Source: JAXLXE01 sp046328115 (GTDB lineage Bacteria > Chloroflexota > UBA6077 > JACCZL01). Taken from it: a stretch of DNA of 64,000 bases. This document shows, one piece after another, positions 53,171-61,136 of the stretch. The stretch covers positions 434,001 through 498,000 of the forward strand of contig JAXLXE010000002.1 of assembly GCA_046328115.1 (NCBI GenBank), given 5' to 3'. Under the pieces are notes generated by a model. That model worked only from the letters and a program-made list of their open reading frames with translations, was not told the DNA's origin and made no database searches. The translations under genes were made by a program, and so were the position numbers. The stretch's first letter is position 1. The number at the start of each line of letters is the position of its first letter.

Positions 53171-54090
53171 TCCACGAGCCTGGTGAGCGTGACGCCGCTG
53201 GGCAGCGAGGCCTCGTCCACGGTGATGGCGTAGTCGCCGAACGATCTTGGCACATCCACGGACGGTCGTAGCTTTGCGGTTATCTGTGCAAAGAGCTTGT
53301 GGGCTGGCGCGTTCCCCAAAGAGCTCTCGTGCGAAAAGACATAGAGGCCACGACAGGCCATCAACCCACGCGAAGCGGACCGATCGTGGTCCCAGGCGTA
53401 CATCAACGCCTGCCAGAGCAGCGCTAGATCCTCGCTATCGACACCGGTCTGAGCGGCAAAGTGGGCATTGAAGAACCCGTGGGCGCGGTACAGGCCGTAC
53501 GGCACGATAGCCTTCCGGCCCATCTCCGTTCGCTTCCCCGTCGCGGCCAGCCCATCCTCCGACTCGACCACCTGAAGGTCCTCGGCTTTGGTGATAGCGA
53601 TACGCGTGAGCGTGATATCCAACGGGACGATCTGGTCAACGGAGCGGGCGAACGTCAACTGGATGGGCCCTCTGACTTGCCCGCAATTAACGCCTGTGGA
53701 CATGACGGCGCCGAAGGATCTGACATCAAAGAAGTTTGCACACATCCACGCCTGCGCGCGCTCGACGTCACCCCGATTCTGCTTGGTGCCGGTCGACTTT
53801 ATCTCGAGTGCCGTGTACGCTCGCTGGTGGCGTGAGTTCAGCGCCTCGTCGCTCTGCACGTAGATCTTGTACCGTGCATCCTGGCCGCGCGTAAGGTCGA
53901 CGAAGTCGCGAACCTTGCGCTTGATGCAGACATCGGTAACCAGTCCCTGCATGGTTTCGGGATCAACGCGCGGCAAATTACCGGCGTCGGGATCTCCGTT
54001 TGGATTGCCATCGGTGACATCGAACAGCAGTACGAAATCGTGTCGACGGGCTGGGTCCAGGTGGGCGGGGGTAGCGGTTGCGGCAGTCAT
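53167..54090 (-). CDS. cas7: Cas7c (Csd2), crRNA-backbone subunit
   Basis: A 307-aa protein; several copies coat the crRNA spacer in the type I-C Cascade. The family opening is clear (HDFVLLFDVTDGNPNGDPDA), with the conserved QSDEALNSRHQRAY and the TGVNCGQVRGPIQLTFARS region. The start overlaps the cas8c stop (ATGA). Confidence 0.96.
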   Translation of the reverse strand: MTAATATPAHLDPARRHDFVLLFDVTDGNPNGDPDAGNLPRVDPETMQGLVTDVCIKRKVRDFVDLTRGQDARYKIYVQSDEALNSRHQRAYTALEIKSTGTKQNRGDVERAQAWMCANFFDVRSFGAVMSTGVNCGQVRGPIQLTFARSVDQIVPLDITLTRIAITKAEDLQVVESEDGLAATGKRTEMGRKAIVPYGLYRAHGFFNAHFAAQTGVDSEDLALLWQALMYAWDHDRSASRGLMACRGLYVFSHESSLGNAPAHKLFAQITAKLRPSVDVPRSFGDYAITVDEASLPSGVTLTRLVE

Positions 54091-54524
54091 TCCTGGTCCT
54101 CCGATTCATGAGCCGATGATTCGGCAGACTGAGTCGAACGGCGACGTTCGCTGTTTGCGCGAGCCTGAGAGCGGTCAAATGCGCGCTGGTGATAGAAACC
54201 CAGGGCGAAGAGTCCCTGGTCCGGCAGCGTGAGCGTTCGCGGGAAACCGGTGGAAGGAATGCCCGCGAGCACGTCCTCGAGGCGTGCTTGTAGCGCGTAG
54301 TAGGTGGGCGGACGATCGCGTCGGAGCTTTGCCAGGTGAGGGCGGGCCCCGGCGAGGAGCCGTTGGAATACAGCTCCCGGCGACGAGGCAGCGCTACCGT
54401 AGAAGCGATCGACGACGGTGGTGTTGACATCCCCAAGAGCGGCCCGCTGGATTTCCTCGATCACCGCGAGTAGCCGGCCGCAGCGGTACGCGGGGCTCAG
54501 GTTTTGTTCGTCGAGCTCAACCAT
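54087..54524 (-). CDS. cas11c: Cas11c, small Cascade subunit from an internal start in cas8c
   Basis: An in-frame ATG at 54524 inside cas8c is preceded by a near-perfect ribosome site (GGGAGGAAGG, 8 nt before the ATG, in the GEEWT-Q coding stretch TWEEGQ). Translation from there gives a 145-aa helical protein beginning MVELDEQNLSPAYRCGRLLA. This matches the position and size of the Cas11c proteins made by internal initiation in type I-C systems, where they are needed for a stable Cascade. It is not seen as a separate gene. Confidence 0.8.
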   Translation of the reverse strand: MVELDEQNLSPAYRCGRLLAVIEEIQRAALGDVNTTVVDRFYGSAASSPGAVFQRLLAGARPHLAKLRRDRPPTYYALQARLEDVLAGIPSTGFPRTLTLPDQGLFALGFYHQRAFDRSQARANSERRRSTQSAESSAHESEDQE

Positions 54525-55817
54525 TTGGCCTTCCTCCCATGTGTGGAGCCCGCCTAGGACGAGCTTGATGATGGCAGCGCGTGGACGGGTCACCTGTCCG
54601 TCCGCCTTGCATCTGGCGACTGCTCGCTGGAGCAGGTCGAAGTCGGGCTGTGCACCGGCCAACGCAACGCGGAGCAGCGCGCGTACCACCGGCGGCTTCA
54701 GCTCCTTCGACGCGTCGCGAACGGTCGAGGCCGCGAGTGCGAACACGCCGAACGAAGGCCGATCGTCGCCGTCTCTGCTAGCGATTTCCTGGAGATGGAA
54801 CCAGCGGACCAGGTTCTGACGGACATTTCCGACGGTCGTGTCTATCCAGTCTCGCACCACGGCCCGACCGCCGCTCCCGGAGAGCGCGACCGCGTAAAAC
54901 GGCGTGTCGTCGAACCCCGCGGCGGCCGTGGAACCGCCACGCCCGCGCACCGATGACATGAGCTGATGCACATCCGCGGGCGAGGGGTTGCTGAGCACAG
55001 TGAACGGGGAGAACGGCACCGCGTCGCGAGTCCAGAACACGTACACGGCATCCCCGATCCGGAGATGGCTCTGCTCCTGGAGAATCAGCGCGTTGGCGGC
55101 TTTGGTGAAACGCTCTCCACAGGAAGCACACGTTGGAGCGACCAGGGAGGCGGGCTGACCGTACGACTCGAATGCTGGCGCATTCGCCGAGATGATGGAG
55201 GTGCCAGACGTCTGAGCAGGCGGGGGCAACCCCTTAAGCTTTCCCTGGAGCCGCGCCAACACAGGCTTCACCTCACCGCAGACCACGCACTGCATGATCC
55301 CCGCCGATGGCTCGTTCTCGCTGAGCCAGAACGCCTGTACCGACGGAAGTTCAACGAGATAGCCGTCGTCAACAGCAAATGTCACTAGGCCACCCGCGTC
55401 GAAATCATCCGGCAGGTCGAGGTGCGCAGCCCCGTCAGATTCGAGCCAATCGGCGACCGCACGGACCTGTGGGTCGCGCGTCGCGACTGCGCATCGACGC
55501 ACAAGCGCCTTGTAGGCGGTGTGGCACTCATGGACGCGCTCCGGCTTTGACTTCTCTCGCGCGATGCCCAGCGTGTACTCGCCGTTGTCAGCGAGCAGTA
55601 GCGGCTTGATCCCAGACGATCGCGTTACCTGCGGAGCTGCCATCCGCTCGCCACGTTGCTTTGAACGATCACGCCCATCCGCGGTATCGATGGGGCGGGG
55701 GCTCAGCAGGCGGCCCGCTGAATCCAGCCTGATCCGGTACCGAATGGGGGTCTCAGCGTAGAGCGCGGGCGGGAGGCTCAATCGCTCGCTGTACTGAACC
55801 AGCCTACGCAACAGCAT
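54087..55817 (-). CDS. cas8c: Cas8c (Csd1), large Cascade subunit
   Basis: A 576-aa subunit that recognises the PAM. ATG 55817 gives MLLRRLVQYSERLSLPPALY, the usual Csd1 start, and overlaps the end of cas5 by 14 bp; the longer frame upstream lies inside cas5 and is not coding. Two CxxC pairs (CVVCGEVKP, CASCGERF) may form a zinc finger. The C-terminal 145 residues can also be made separately as Cas11c (next entry). Confidence 0.95.
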   Translation of the reverse strand: MLLRRLVQYSERLSLPPALYAETPIRYRIRLDSAGRLLSPRPIDTADGRDRSKQRGERMAAPQVTRSSGIKPLLLADNGEYTLGIAREKSKPERVHECHTAYKALVRRCAVATRDPQVRAVADWLESDGAAHLDLPDDFDAGGLVTFAVDDGYLVELPSVQAFWLSENEPSAGIMQCVVCGEVKPVLARLQGKLKGLPPPAQTSGTSIISANAPAFESYGQPASLVAPTCASCGERFTKAANALILQEQSHLRIGDAVYVFWTRDAVPFSPFTVLSNPSPADVHQLMSSVRGRGGSTAAAGFDDTPFYAVALSGSGGRAVVRDWIDTTVGNVRQNLVRWFHLQEIASRDGDDRPSFGVFALAASTVRDASKELKPPVVRALLRVALAGAQPDFDLLQRAVARCKADGQVTRPRAAIIKLVLGGLHTWEEGQMVELDEQNLSPAYRCGRLLAVIEEIQRAALGDVNTTVVDRFYGSAASSPGAVFQRLLAGARPHLAKLRRDRPPTYYALQARLEDVLAGIPSTGFPRTLTLPDQGLFALGFYHQRAFDRSQARANSERRRSTQSAESSAHESEDQE

Positions 55818-56472
55818 GGGAATCGTCTCCCAACGCCGGCAGTGGTACTCGGAGAATACCGTCGTCCAGCCGAGCCTCGAAGAATTCGGGCGCACCTCTA
55901 CCTGACGTACCGGATGCGTAGTTGATTCGGAGCAGCATAGGACCGAGCTCTTCGGTGCGATCGATCGGCTGCTCATCACCAGCGACCGGCCCGAATGAGG
56001 CTGAGAATTCGCGACAACCGAGATACGGCGTAGCGAAGCATCTACCACGCTCGACGCGCCGCCGAAATTGGTCTCGGTACTTGGCGAAGTCAGCATCCGC
56101 GCCGCTCTTCGGGACGGCATGTGCCTTGACGAGGTAGGCCACGTCCCGCAGCGCGAGCGTGTGCCGCTGCGCGCGATCACGGCTGGCGACGAATCCGCCC
56201 CCCTCGCGCTCCCAAGCGCGGGCGGACGACTCAAGCGCCAGTGAGTTCACCTCGTTGCGCAGGATTGAGGCGTACTTGATGGGGTTGAGTACCCAGACCT
56301 CCACCACTTGCCAGGTCATCTCGGGCTTCCAGAGGATGGAGCACAGCGCGCCTTCGATGGCCGAAGGCGTGGGCACGGGATAGCTGACACGCTCGACCTT
56401 CATCTCGGGTCGGGTGAAGCACGCGTAGTCGGCCCAGAACTTCACCTCGAGCGGCGGGTGACCGACGGTCAC
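55804..56472 (-). CDS. cas5: Cas5c (Cas5d), crRNA-processing subunit
   Basis: A 222-aa protein that cuts pre-crRNA in type I-C (no cas6 is present) and then holds the 5' handle. GTG 56472 follows a strong ribosome site (GGAGG, 5 nt before) and starts VTVGHPPLEVKFWADYACFT, the usual opening; a GTG six codons earlier lacks a ribosome site. The catalytic region may include Tyr near ACFTRPEMKVERVSYPVPTP and the LysxHis in YLVKAHAV. It is the first gene behind the promoter and repeat-like element described separately. Confidence 0.93.
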   Translation of the reverse strand: MTVGHPPLEVKFWADYACFTRPEMKVERVSYPVPTPSAIEGALCSILWKPEMTWQVVEVWVLNPIKYASILRNEVNSLALESSARAWEREGGGFVASRDRAQRHTLALRDVAYLVKAHAVPKSGADADFAKYRDQFRRRVERGRCFATPYLGCREFSASFGPVAGDEQPIDRTEELGPMLLRINYASGTSGRGAPEFFEARLDDGILRVPLPALGDDSHAVA

Positions 56473-56504
56473 ATTGGCCTCCAATCGCACTGGCGGGAGC
56501 TGCG

Positions 56505-56574
56505 CTCTCGCTGATCTCCCTTCTCCGAAGCCTCAATGTTTCAATCCTCGCCCTCGCGTATTGCGTGCTTTTCT
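56505..56574 (-). ncRNA. Candidate crRNA-like regulatory RNA (repeat-like handle plus spacer-like segment)
   Basis: Between cas3 and cas5, 56552-56538 (minus strand) reads GGCGAGGATTGAAAC, matching the last 15 nt of the CRISPR repeat at 14 positions, including the whole 11-nt AGGATTGAAAC handle left by Cas5c. The spacer-like part starts at 56537 with ATTGAGGCTTCGGAGAAGGG. A weak CGC/GCG stem can form just before the handle. There is no second repeat at the normal 70-nt distance. Read with the operon, it could be processed and loaded into Cascade. Function is inferred. Confidence 0.55.
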
Positions 56575-56590
56575 CAGAAGCTTCAATAAA
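56568..56590 (-). promoter_or_regulatory. Protospacer-like operator for the crRNA-like element
   Basis: The minus strand reads TTT (possible type I-C PAM, 56590-56588) and then ATTGAAGCTTCTGAGAAAAG (56587-56568). Of the first 17 nt, 15 match the spacer-like segment, with mismatches only at 6 and 12; 18 and 19 also differ. It lies about 13-32 nt downstream of the predicted start site of the cas5 operon. Confidence 0.5.
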
Positions 56591-56606
56591 CGCCGGCGCC
56601 AGTCTG

Positions 56607-56635
56607 AGCTTACACCCTTCTTTCGCGGTTGTCAA
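56607..56635 (-). promoter_or_regulatory. Putative promoter of the cas5-cas8c-cas7-cas4-cas1-cas2 operon
   Basis: Consensus -35 TTGACA at 56635-56630, a 17-nt spacer, and a weaker -10 TAAGCT at 56612-56607, directly after the cas3 stop. It would give the effector and adaptation genes a promoter separate from cas3. Confidence 0.6.
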
Positions 56636-56639
56636 CGAG

Positions 56640-58847
56640 TCATACGAGCAAGATCTCGGGGTCACGGAGAACGATCCCGCGGACACTGTCATACTGACCG
56701 AGCCATTCGCCGAAGCCCTCGATTACGGACCGGATGTAGCCCTGGCCGAGCAGTCTGTCGTACTCGTTTCGGCGAAGTGCCACGGTGAATGGCTGGAGCT
56801 GCCGCCGCAACGCACGGGCGGAGCCGACTCCGCGCCGCAGAGCATCGAGCATCACCGAGCGCTCGTCGATGGTCAGCTCGCCGCCGTCGTACTGCACAAC
56901 AACCAGACACGAATCATCATCGATCATCCGAAACAGCTCGGCGACGCGCGGGTAGTCGAGCTCCCTCCTGGCCGCTTGGACCTGCGCCCCCCAATCAGTC
57001 ACATCCTGGAGCAGCAGCCGGAAATAGCGGTCAGCGGCTGACGGGTCATCGATGTCTAGCTGGCGGCTGTCGAGGGCGGCCTCGTGCATTAGGCTACGGG
57101 TTAAACCGACCGCCGTCCTGTACCGCCCTGGCGGACTGCCGCCTCCCTCCGGCTCAAACACGATCAGGCGGCCCCGCTCCGCTAGCCCTTGGCGGTTGCA
57201 GCGCCCGGCCGCCTGAATGATCGAGTCGAACGGGCCAAGCGCACGCAGCACTAGCGGAAAGTCGAGGTCTACTCCGGCTTCAACCACCTGGGTAGAGACG
57301 AGCCGACACGGCTCCCCGCGGCTGAGTCGACGAGACACCTCTACCAGAACCTCGCGCCGATGCGCACCGCACAACAGCGTCGACAGATGCAGCACGGCGG
57401 GGTCGGGATCCAATTCGTCAAGTAGCGCCATTGCGTCACGCTTCGTATTGACGATGGCAAGGACGTGCGAGTCCGCGGACATCCACCGCGCAACCTCAGG
57501 CCAGGACGTGGTGGTCTCTGTTCGCCACTCGCACTCAACCCGCCGGAGCGCGTTGAACATGGGTCCGGGATCCGAAACAACATCGACGGCCGGCAAATCC
57601 GCGAAAGCCGGTATGGTCCGGAACGCCGGCTGAGTGGCCGTGCAGATCACGACCGTTGAGCCGTAGGTCTCGCAGAGTTGCCGGAGAGCGCTGAGAATCG
57701 GCTCAAGCAGCCTGATCGGGAGCGTCTGCGCCTCGTCGAGGACAATGACCGAGCGGGCGAGGCGATGGATCTTGGTACAGGGACCGCGCCGATTGGCGAA
57801 CAGACTCTCGAAGAGCTGCACCGTCGTTGTGACAATCACGGGAGCATCCCAGTTTTCCGCGGCGAGCTGGGACCACTCCTCAGACCGAAGATAGGAACCG
57901 TCCTCGGCCGTCTCGGTGGTCTTTGCGCCACTGTGGTGTTCGAGGACTGGCGGAACGACATCGGCCGGATCGGCAAGCGCGCGCCGATAGGCCGCGGCGG
58001 TCTGCTCTGTGATGGTGATAAACGGGACCGCCACGACGATCCGGCGCAGGTCCTGGTGACGTGCGTGATGCAGGGCAAATGCAAGACCGGAGAGCGTCTT
58101 CCCGCTACCTGTTGGCGCAGAGAGCCGAAATAGTCCCGGAGGCAAGCCGGCGGCGGCTCGACAGGCCTGATACAAGTCGCTGCGGACCTTCTGGACGGCC
58201 CGCGAGCCCGTGGGCGGAATGGTCGCGTGGAAGCGCTCGAATCGCTCGCAGAGTTGATCGATCGTGGCGCTGCCGTCCCTCAGCCGCGCTTGGTCCGCTG
58301 CCTTGTGAGACTCGGTGTCTCGCGAGTCGGCGTCAACGAGCGCTGAGAACAGCATGCGGACGAACATCTCGATCGAGAGCGGGTCATTTCCAATGAGTGA
58401 GGGAGGCGACACCGGGGAAGTAGGCTCCAGGTCGGGCAGTGCTTGCCGCGCCGCCGCGAGAGCTGCAATCGAACCGGGCTTGTCGCCGGCGGCGGGCAAC
58501 CAGGCCTTCAGATCTGCGAGGGACCGGAGTCCGCCGTGATGCCCCTGGATCGGTAGCGCCAGAAACGGAGCGTGGATCTCAGCGAGCTTCGTGCCGGCCG
58601 CCTTGTGATCTGGTGCGTGGGCGGCTCGCCCGCTCTCAGAGTCAAGCAGATACCGCTGCCAAGCAGGGTCGAACTTACCGGCGTCGTGCCAAAGTCCGAG
58701 GTAGTAGCCTGCGTCTCGAGCCCCAAAGGCGTCAGCGAACTGTGCCGTTAGCTCGGCGGTAGCGCGGAGATGGTCCTCCAACGCGTGGCGCACGCCTGCC
58801 GAGTTCCGAGAATGGGCGAATGCTGCGGATAGCACGACGACCCCCAC
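56640..58847 (-). CDS. cas3: Cas3, HD nuclease-helicase
   Basis: A 735-aa enzyme that unwinds and cuts DNA recruited by Cascade. HD nuclease motifs are at residues 21-26 (HALEDH), 54-55 (WHDAGKFD) and in APDHKAAG. The helicase has Walker A (SAPTGSGKTLSG), a DEAQ form of Walker B (VIVLDEAQTLP) and RecA2 motifs (VSTQVVEAGVDLDFP, QAAGRCNRQG). Start is GTG at 58847; no strong ribosome site is visible. All motifs are intact. It is transcribed before cas5 with a 167-bp gap that holds the putative internal promoter. Confidence 0.96.
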   Translation of the reverse strand: MGVVVLSAAFAHSRNSAGVRHALEDHLRATAELTAQFADAFGARDAGYYLGLWHDAGKFDPAWQRYLLDSESGRAAHAPDHKAAGTKLAEIHAPFLALPIQGHHGGLRSLADLKAWLPAAGDKPGSIAALAAARQALPDLEPTSPVSPPSLIGNDPLSIEMFVRMLFSALVDADSRDTESHKAADQARLRDGSATIDQLCERFERFHATIPPTGSRAVQKVRSDLYQACRAAAGLPPGLFRLSAPTGSGKTLSGLAFALHHARHQDLRRIVVAVPFITITEQTAAAYRRALADPADVVPPVLEHHSGAKTTETAEDGSYLRSEEWSQLAAENWDAPVIVTTTVQLFESLFANRRGPCTKIHRLARSVIVLDEAQTLPIRLLEPILSALRQLCETYGSTVVICTATQPAFRTIPAFADLPAVDVVSDPGPMFNALRRVECEWRTETTTSWPEVARWMSADSHVLAIVNTKRDAMALLDELDPDPAVLHLSTLLCGAHRREVLVEVSRRLSRGEPCRLVSTQVVEAGVDLDFPLVLRALGPFDSIIQAAGRCNRQGLAERGRLIVFEPEGGGSPPGRYRTAVGLTRSLMHEAALDSRQLDIDDPSAADRYFRLLLQDVTDWGAQVQAARRELDYPRVAELFRMIDDDSCLVVVQYDGGELTIDERSVMLDALRRGVGSARALRRQLQPFTVALRRNEYDRLLGQGYIRSVIEGFGEWLGQYDSVRGIVLRDPEILLV

Positions 58848-59603
58848 CCCAACGGATGATCGCTAATCGCCTACGACGATCAGAACATGCGTTCTCTCTG
58901 GATGATGTCACGCCTGTCCGTAGGATGTCAAGAGGCAAACAGACATCGAGGAGCGACGCGGCCAGCCGGTGGTGCTCGTCAACGGGAGAACTGGTCCGTG
59001 GCAACGCCGAGTAGACGGGCGTTCTCGAGAGCGGCTGGTTCAACGTACCCGCTCATTCCAACTGGCTGCGGTGGCCGGCGAGGGCGGGCGTCGCGCGCCA
59101 CGGGTGCTGAGGACGAGGTCGGAGTCTTCTCCTATGCGGCGGGGCAAGTGGGGTCGGCCCAGCAGGCTGGCTCGGGCGTTCGAGGCCACGAGGGTCACCA
59201 GCGCGGTGATGAGGAACTGGAGTGTGGCGAGAGGGTCAGTCATGTGCGGGAGTCCGGGGGATGGGACCGATGGGACCGATGGGACCGATGGGACCGATGG
59301 GACCGATGGGACCGATGGGACCGATGGGACCGATGGATCCTATTCGACGGCTGGTGGGGTTTGGGTGGGCGCTGTTGTGGTGGGGCCAGCGGGACGCTGG
59401 CGGTCCCAGGTGACGGGGTTCGGCGGGCGGATGGGAGGGATGGGACGAATGCGACCGATAGGACCTATGGGACCCATAGGTCCCATCGGACGGCGGTTTG
59501 GGTGGGCGCTATTGTCGTGGGGCCAGCGGGTGGCGCGGTTGGGATAATGGCCCGGCCACCGAGAGGTGCGCTGGTGGGGAGAGGGCGAGGCACGCCTCGC
59601 GCC
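58848..59603. other. Low-coding region upstream of cas3 with tandem repeats
   Basis: About 750 bp without a convincing gene. It should contain the cas3 promoter at its left end. A 67-aa minus-strand frame (59040-59243) has one hydrophobic segment (ATLQFLITALVTLVASNARA) but no ribosome site, so it remains doubtful. The rest holds tandem repeats and a palindromic repeat listed separately. Confidence 0.5.
59263..59334 (+). repeat. Eight tandem copies of a 9-bp unit
   Basis: GGGACCGAT is repeated eight times without error. In one frame it encodes Gly-Pro-Met repeats. A decayed version of the same unit continues at about 59430-59490 (GGGAGGGATGGGACGAATGC and similar). Perfect copies suggest recent slippage. 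Confidence 0.95.
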
Positions 59604-59605
59604 CT
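59568..59605 (+). repeat. Dispersed palindromic repeat, copy 1 (interrupted)
   Basis: GCGCTGGTGGGGAGAGGGCG continues AGGCACGCCTCGCGCCCT, identical over 38 bp to the copy at 63225. The second half can fold (AGGGCGAGGC / GCCTCGCGCCCT). Its right flank, ACCATTGCA, is found 1.6 kb away at 61230, because the IS110-type element sits between. Confidence 0.85.
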
Positions 59606-59717
59606 GATATGGAATGACCTTGTCAAGTACGGTGACGATCGCGCCGATTCGACACGTGTGGGTTTAGGTTTCGAAGGGTCCACTCCCTTTCCGCCGTGCT
59701 CGTCGGAGCCGGCAAGC

Positions 59718-59939
59718 CAGACGCTGAAACGACGAGCGCGGCGGAGCCGCAGGCCATCTCGATGATCGCTCACCCTGATATTCGCGGGTCTGGGCTCGGT
59801 CAGACCGGGCCACCGCACAAGAGGGAGTCGATGGGAGCTGGCTCAATCTACAGGCGCGTGTTCGAAACGCATAGGGGCGACCGAGGGTTCTCCCCATCGT
59901 GCCGTGCACAGTCCGCCGCGCTCGTCGTTTCAGCATCTG
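59718..59939. repeat. Long inverted repeat in the non-coding end of the IS110-type element
   Basis: Two 28-nt arms (59718-59745 and 59912-59939) are complementary except for one base; the inner 23 bp are perfect (GCTGAAACGACGAGCGCGGC begins the left arm). They enclose 166 bp. This may be the stem of a structured RNA or the ends of a nested small element. Confidence 0.8.
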
Positions 59940-59990
59940 TTGGTCTTTTGGTCCGGTGCCGCTGGCTCGTAGCCGGCCGCGGGGTCGTGG

Positions 59991-61136
59991 CTACGCCACC
60001 TGCTGCTGAGGCACCGTCGGGGCCTCCGTGACGCCACGACTCGGAACCTGCTGGCCGATGGCCCACACGAAGCCCAGCAACTCGCGCGCGACGGCCATCG
60101 CGACCAGTTGTGAGGGTTTCCCGCGCGCGAGCAGGCGCCCGAACCGTCTGCTCAGCCGCGCATCCGCTCGCTCCGCGATGGCCGCGACCTCGGTGGGTTG
60201 TCGCCGCCGGCTCCGGTGCGCCCGCGCGCGTGTCCCGGGCGGGCGTCGCTGGTGCCACGCGCTCTCCACGATCACCCACCGCACATGGTGATTGCCGGCT
60301 TTGGTCACCCCTCCCCGCAGGACCCGCTTGCCACTTGAGTGTTCCCGCGGTCCTAAGCCCACGTACCCCATCAAGTGCCGCGGCGTCGGAAAACGCGGCG
60401 GGTCGCCAAGCTCCGCGACCAGGGTGATGGCGGTCAGGGTGCCGATGCCGTGCAGGCAGCAGAGTGCCTGGATGATTGGGGCGTGAGGATGGTGTTGGGC
60501 GAGCTCAGCGAGCCGATTGTCGAGTCGAGCCAGTCGTGCTTCGGCATCGGCGAGTTGCTCGAGCAGCTCGTTGAGTACTTCTTGGAGCAGGGAATGCTCG
60601 AAGCGGAGCGCGGCCAGCCCGGCGCGGTAGCGGGCGCTCCACGACCGCACACCGTCGGGTGGCTGGCAGCCATGGCGGAGCAACAATTTGCCGATCCGTT
60701 GACAGATCCGCACCCGCTGGCGCTGGATGGACTCGCGCAGTCGCACCAGGCCTCGCAAGGCTTCGTCGGTGGCGTCTGGTACCCAGACGCCCGTGAGCTG
60801 TCCGGACCGGAGCAAGCTGGCGAGCTTCTCGGCATCACGGCGGTCGGTCTTGACACGATCGCCGGGTTTGGTGGGGATCAACGATGGCGCAACAACCATG
60901 CAGCGGACGCCCAGTTTGGCCAGATGGCGCTGCAGGGTGTAGCCGGTGGGGCCGGCCTCGTAGCAGCAGGACAACTGGTCGACCGGGCCGAGGGACCGAA
61001 TCAAGCGCGTGACCGCGCGCTCGTCGTTAGCGATGGTCCCCCAGGAGCGAGGTGGGCCATCGCCCGCAGGGGCAATCGCGACGGCAATGGTGTCCTTGTG
61101 CACATCGAGACCGACGAAGCGACTATGCTGTTCCAT
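59991..61136 (-). CDS. IS110-family DEDD transposase
   Basis: A 381-aa recombinase. ATG 61136 starts MEQHSRFVGLDVHKDTIAVA, the family's first catalytic region (Asp11). The RuvC-like DEDD domain continues with CCYEAGPTGY and TDRRDAEKLA, and the C-terminal Tnp2 domain contains the serine region (LMGYVGLGPREHSSGKRV, then GGVTKAGNHHVRWVIVESA). All parts look intact. The Tnp recombines DNA under guidance from a bridge RNA encoded in the same element. Confidence 0.95.
   Translation of the reverse strand: MEQHSRFVGLDVHKDTIAVAIAPAGDGPPRSWGTIANDERAVTRLIRSLGPVDQLSCCYEAGPTGYTLQRHLAKLGVRCMVVAPSLIPTKPGDRVKTDRRDAEKLASLLRSGQLTGVWVPDATDEALRGLVRLRESIQRQRVRICQRIGKLLLRHGCQPPDGVRSWSARYRAGLAALRFEHSLLQEVLNELLEQLADAEARLARLDNRLAELAQHHPHAPIIQALCCLHGIGTLTAITLVAELGDPPRFPTPRHLMGYVGLGPREHSSGKRVLRGGVTKAGNHHVRWVIVESAWHQRRPPGTRARAHRSRRRQPTEVAAIAERADARLSRRFGRLLARGKPSQLVAMAVARELLGFVWAIGQQVPSRGVTEAPTVPQQQVA

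Noticed and set aside
54087..56234. 715-aa reading of the cas8c frame
   Set aside because: The first 139 residues lie inside cas5 in another frame and are Arg/Ser-rich; the Csd1 start is at 55817.
56505..56574. Ordinary second CRISPR array between cas3 and cas5
   Set aside because: Only one partial repeat is present and no second repeat at the 70-nt period; it does not meet array criteria, so it is treated as a crRNA-like element instead.
56473..56639. CreT-like toxin RNA in the cas3-cas5 gap
   Set aside because: No short ORF with rare codons and its own promoter is visible; the promoter points into cas5, so self-repression of the operon fits better than a toxin-antitoxin unit.
59222..59413. 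Short collagen-like Gly-Pro-Met ORF
   Set aside because: Direct product of the 9-bp tandem repeat; no ribosome site and no signal peptide, so a coding role is not supported.
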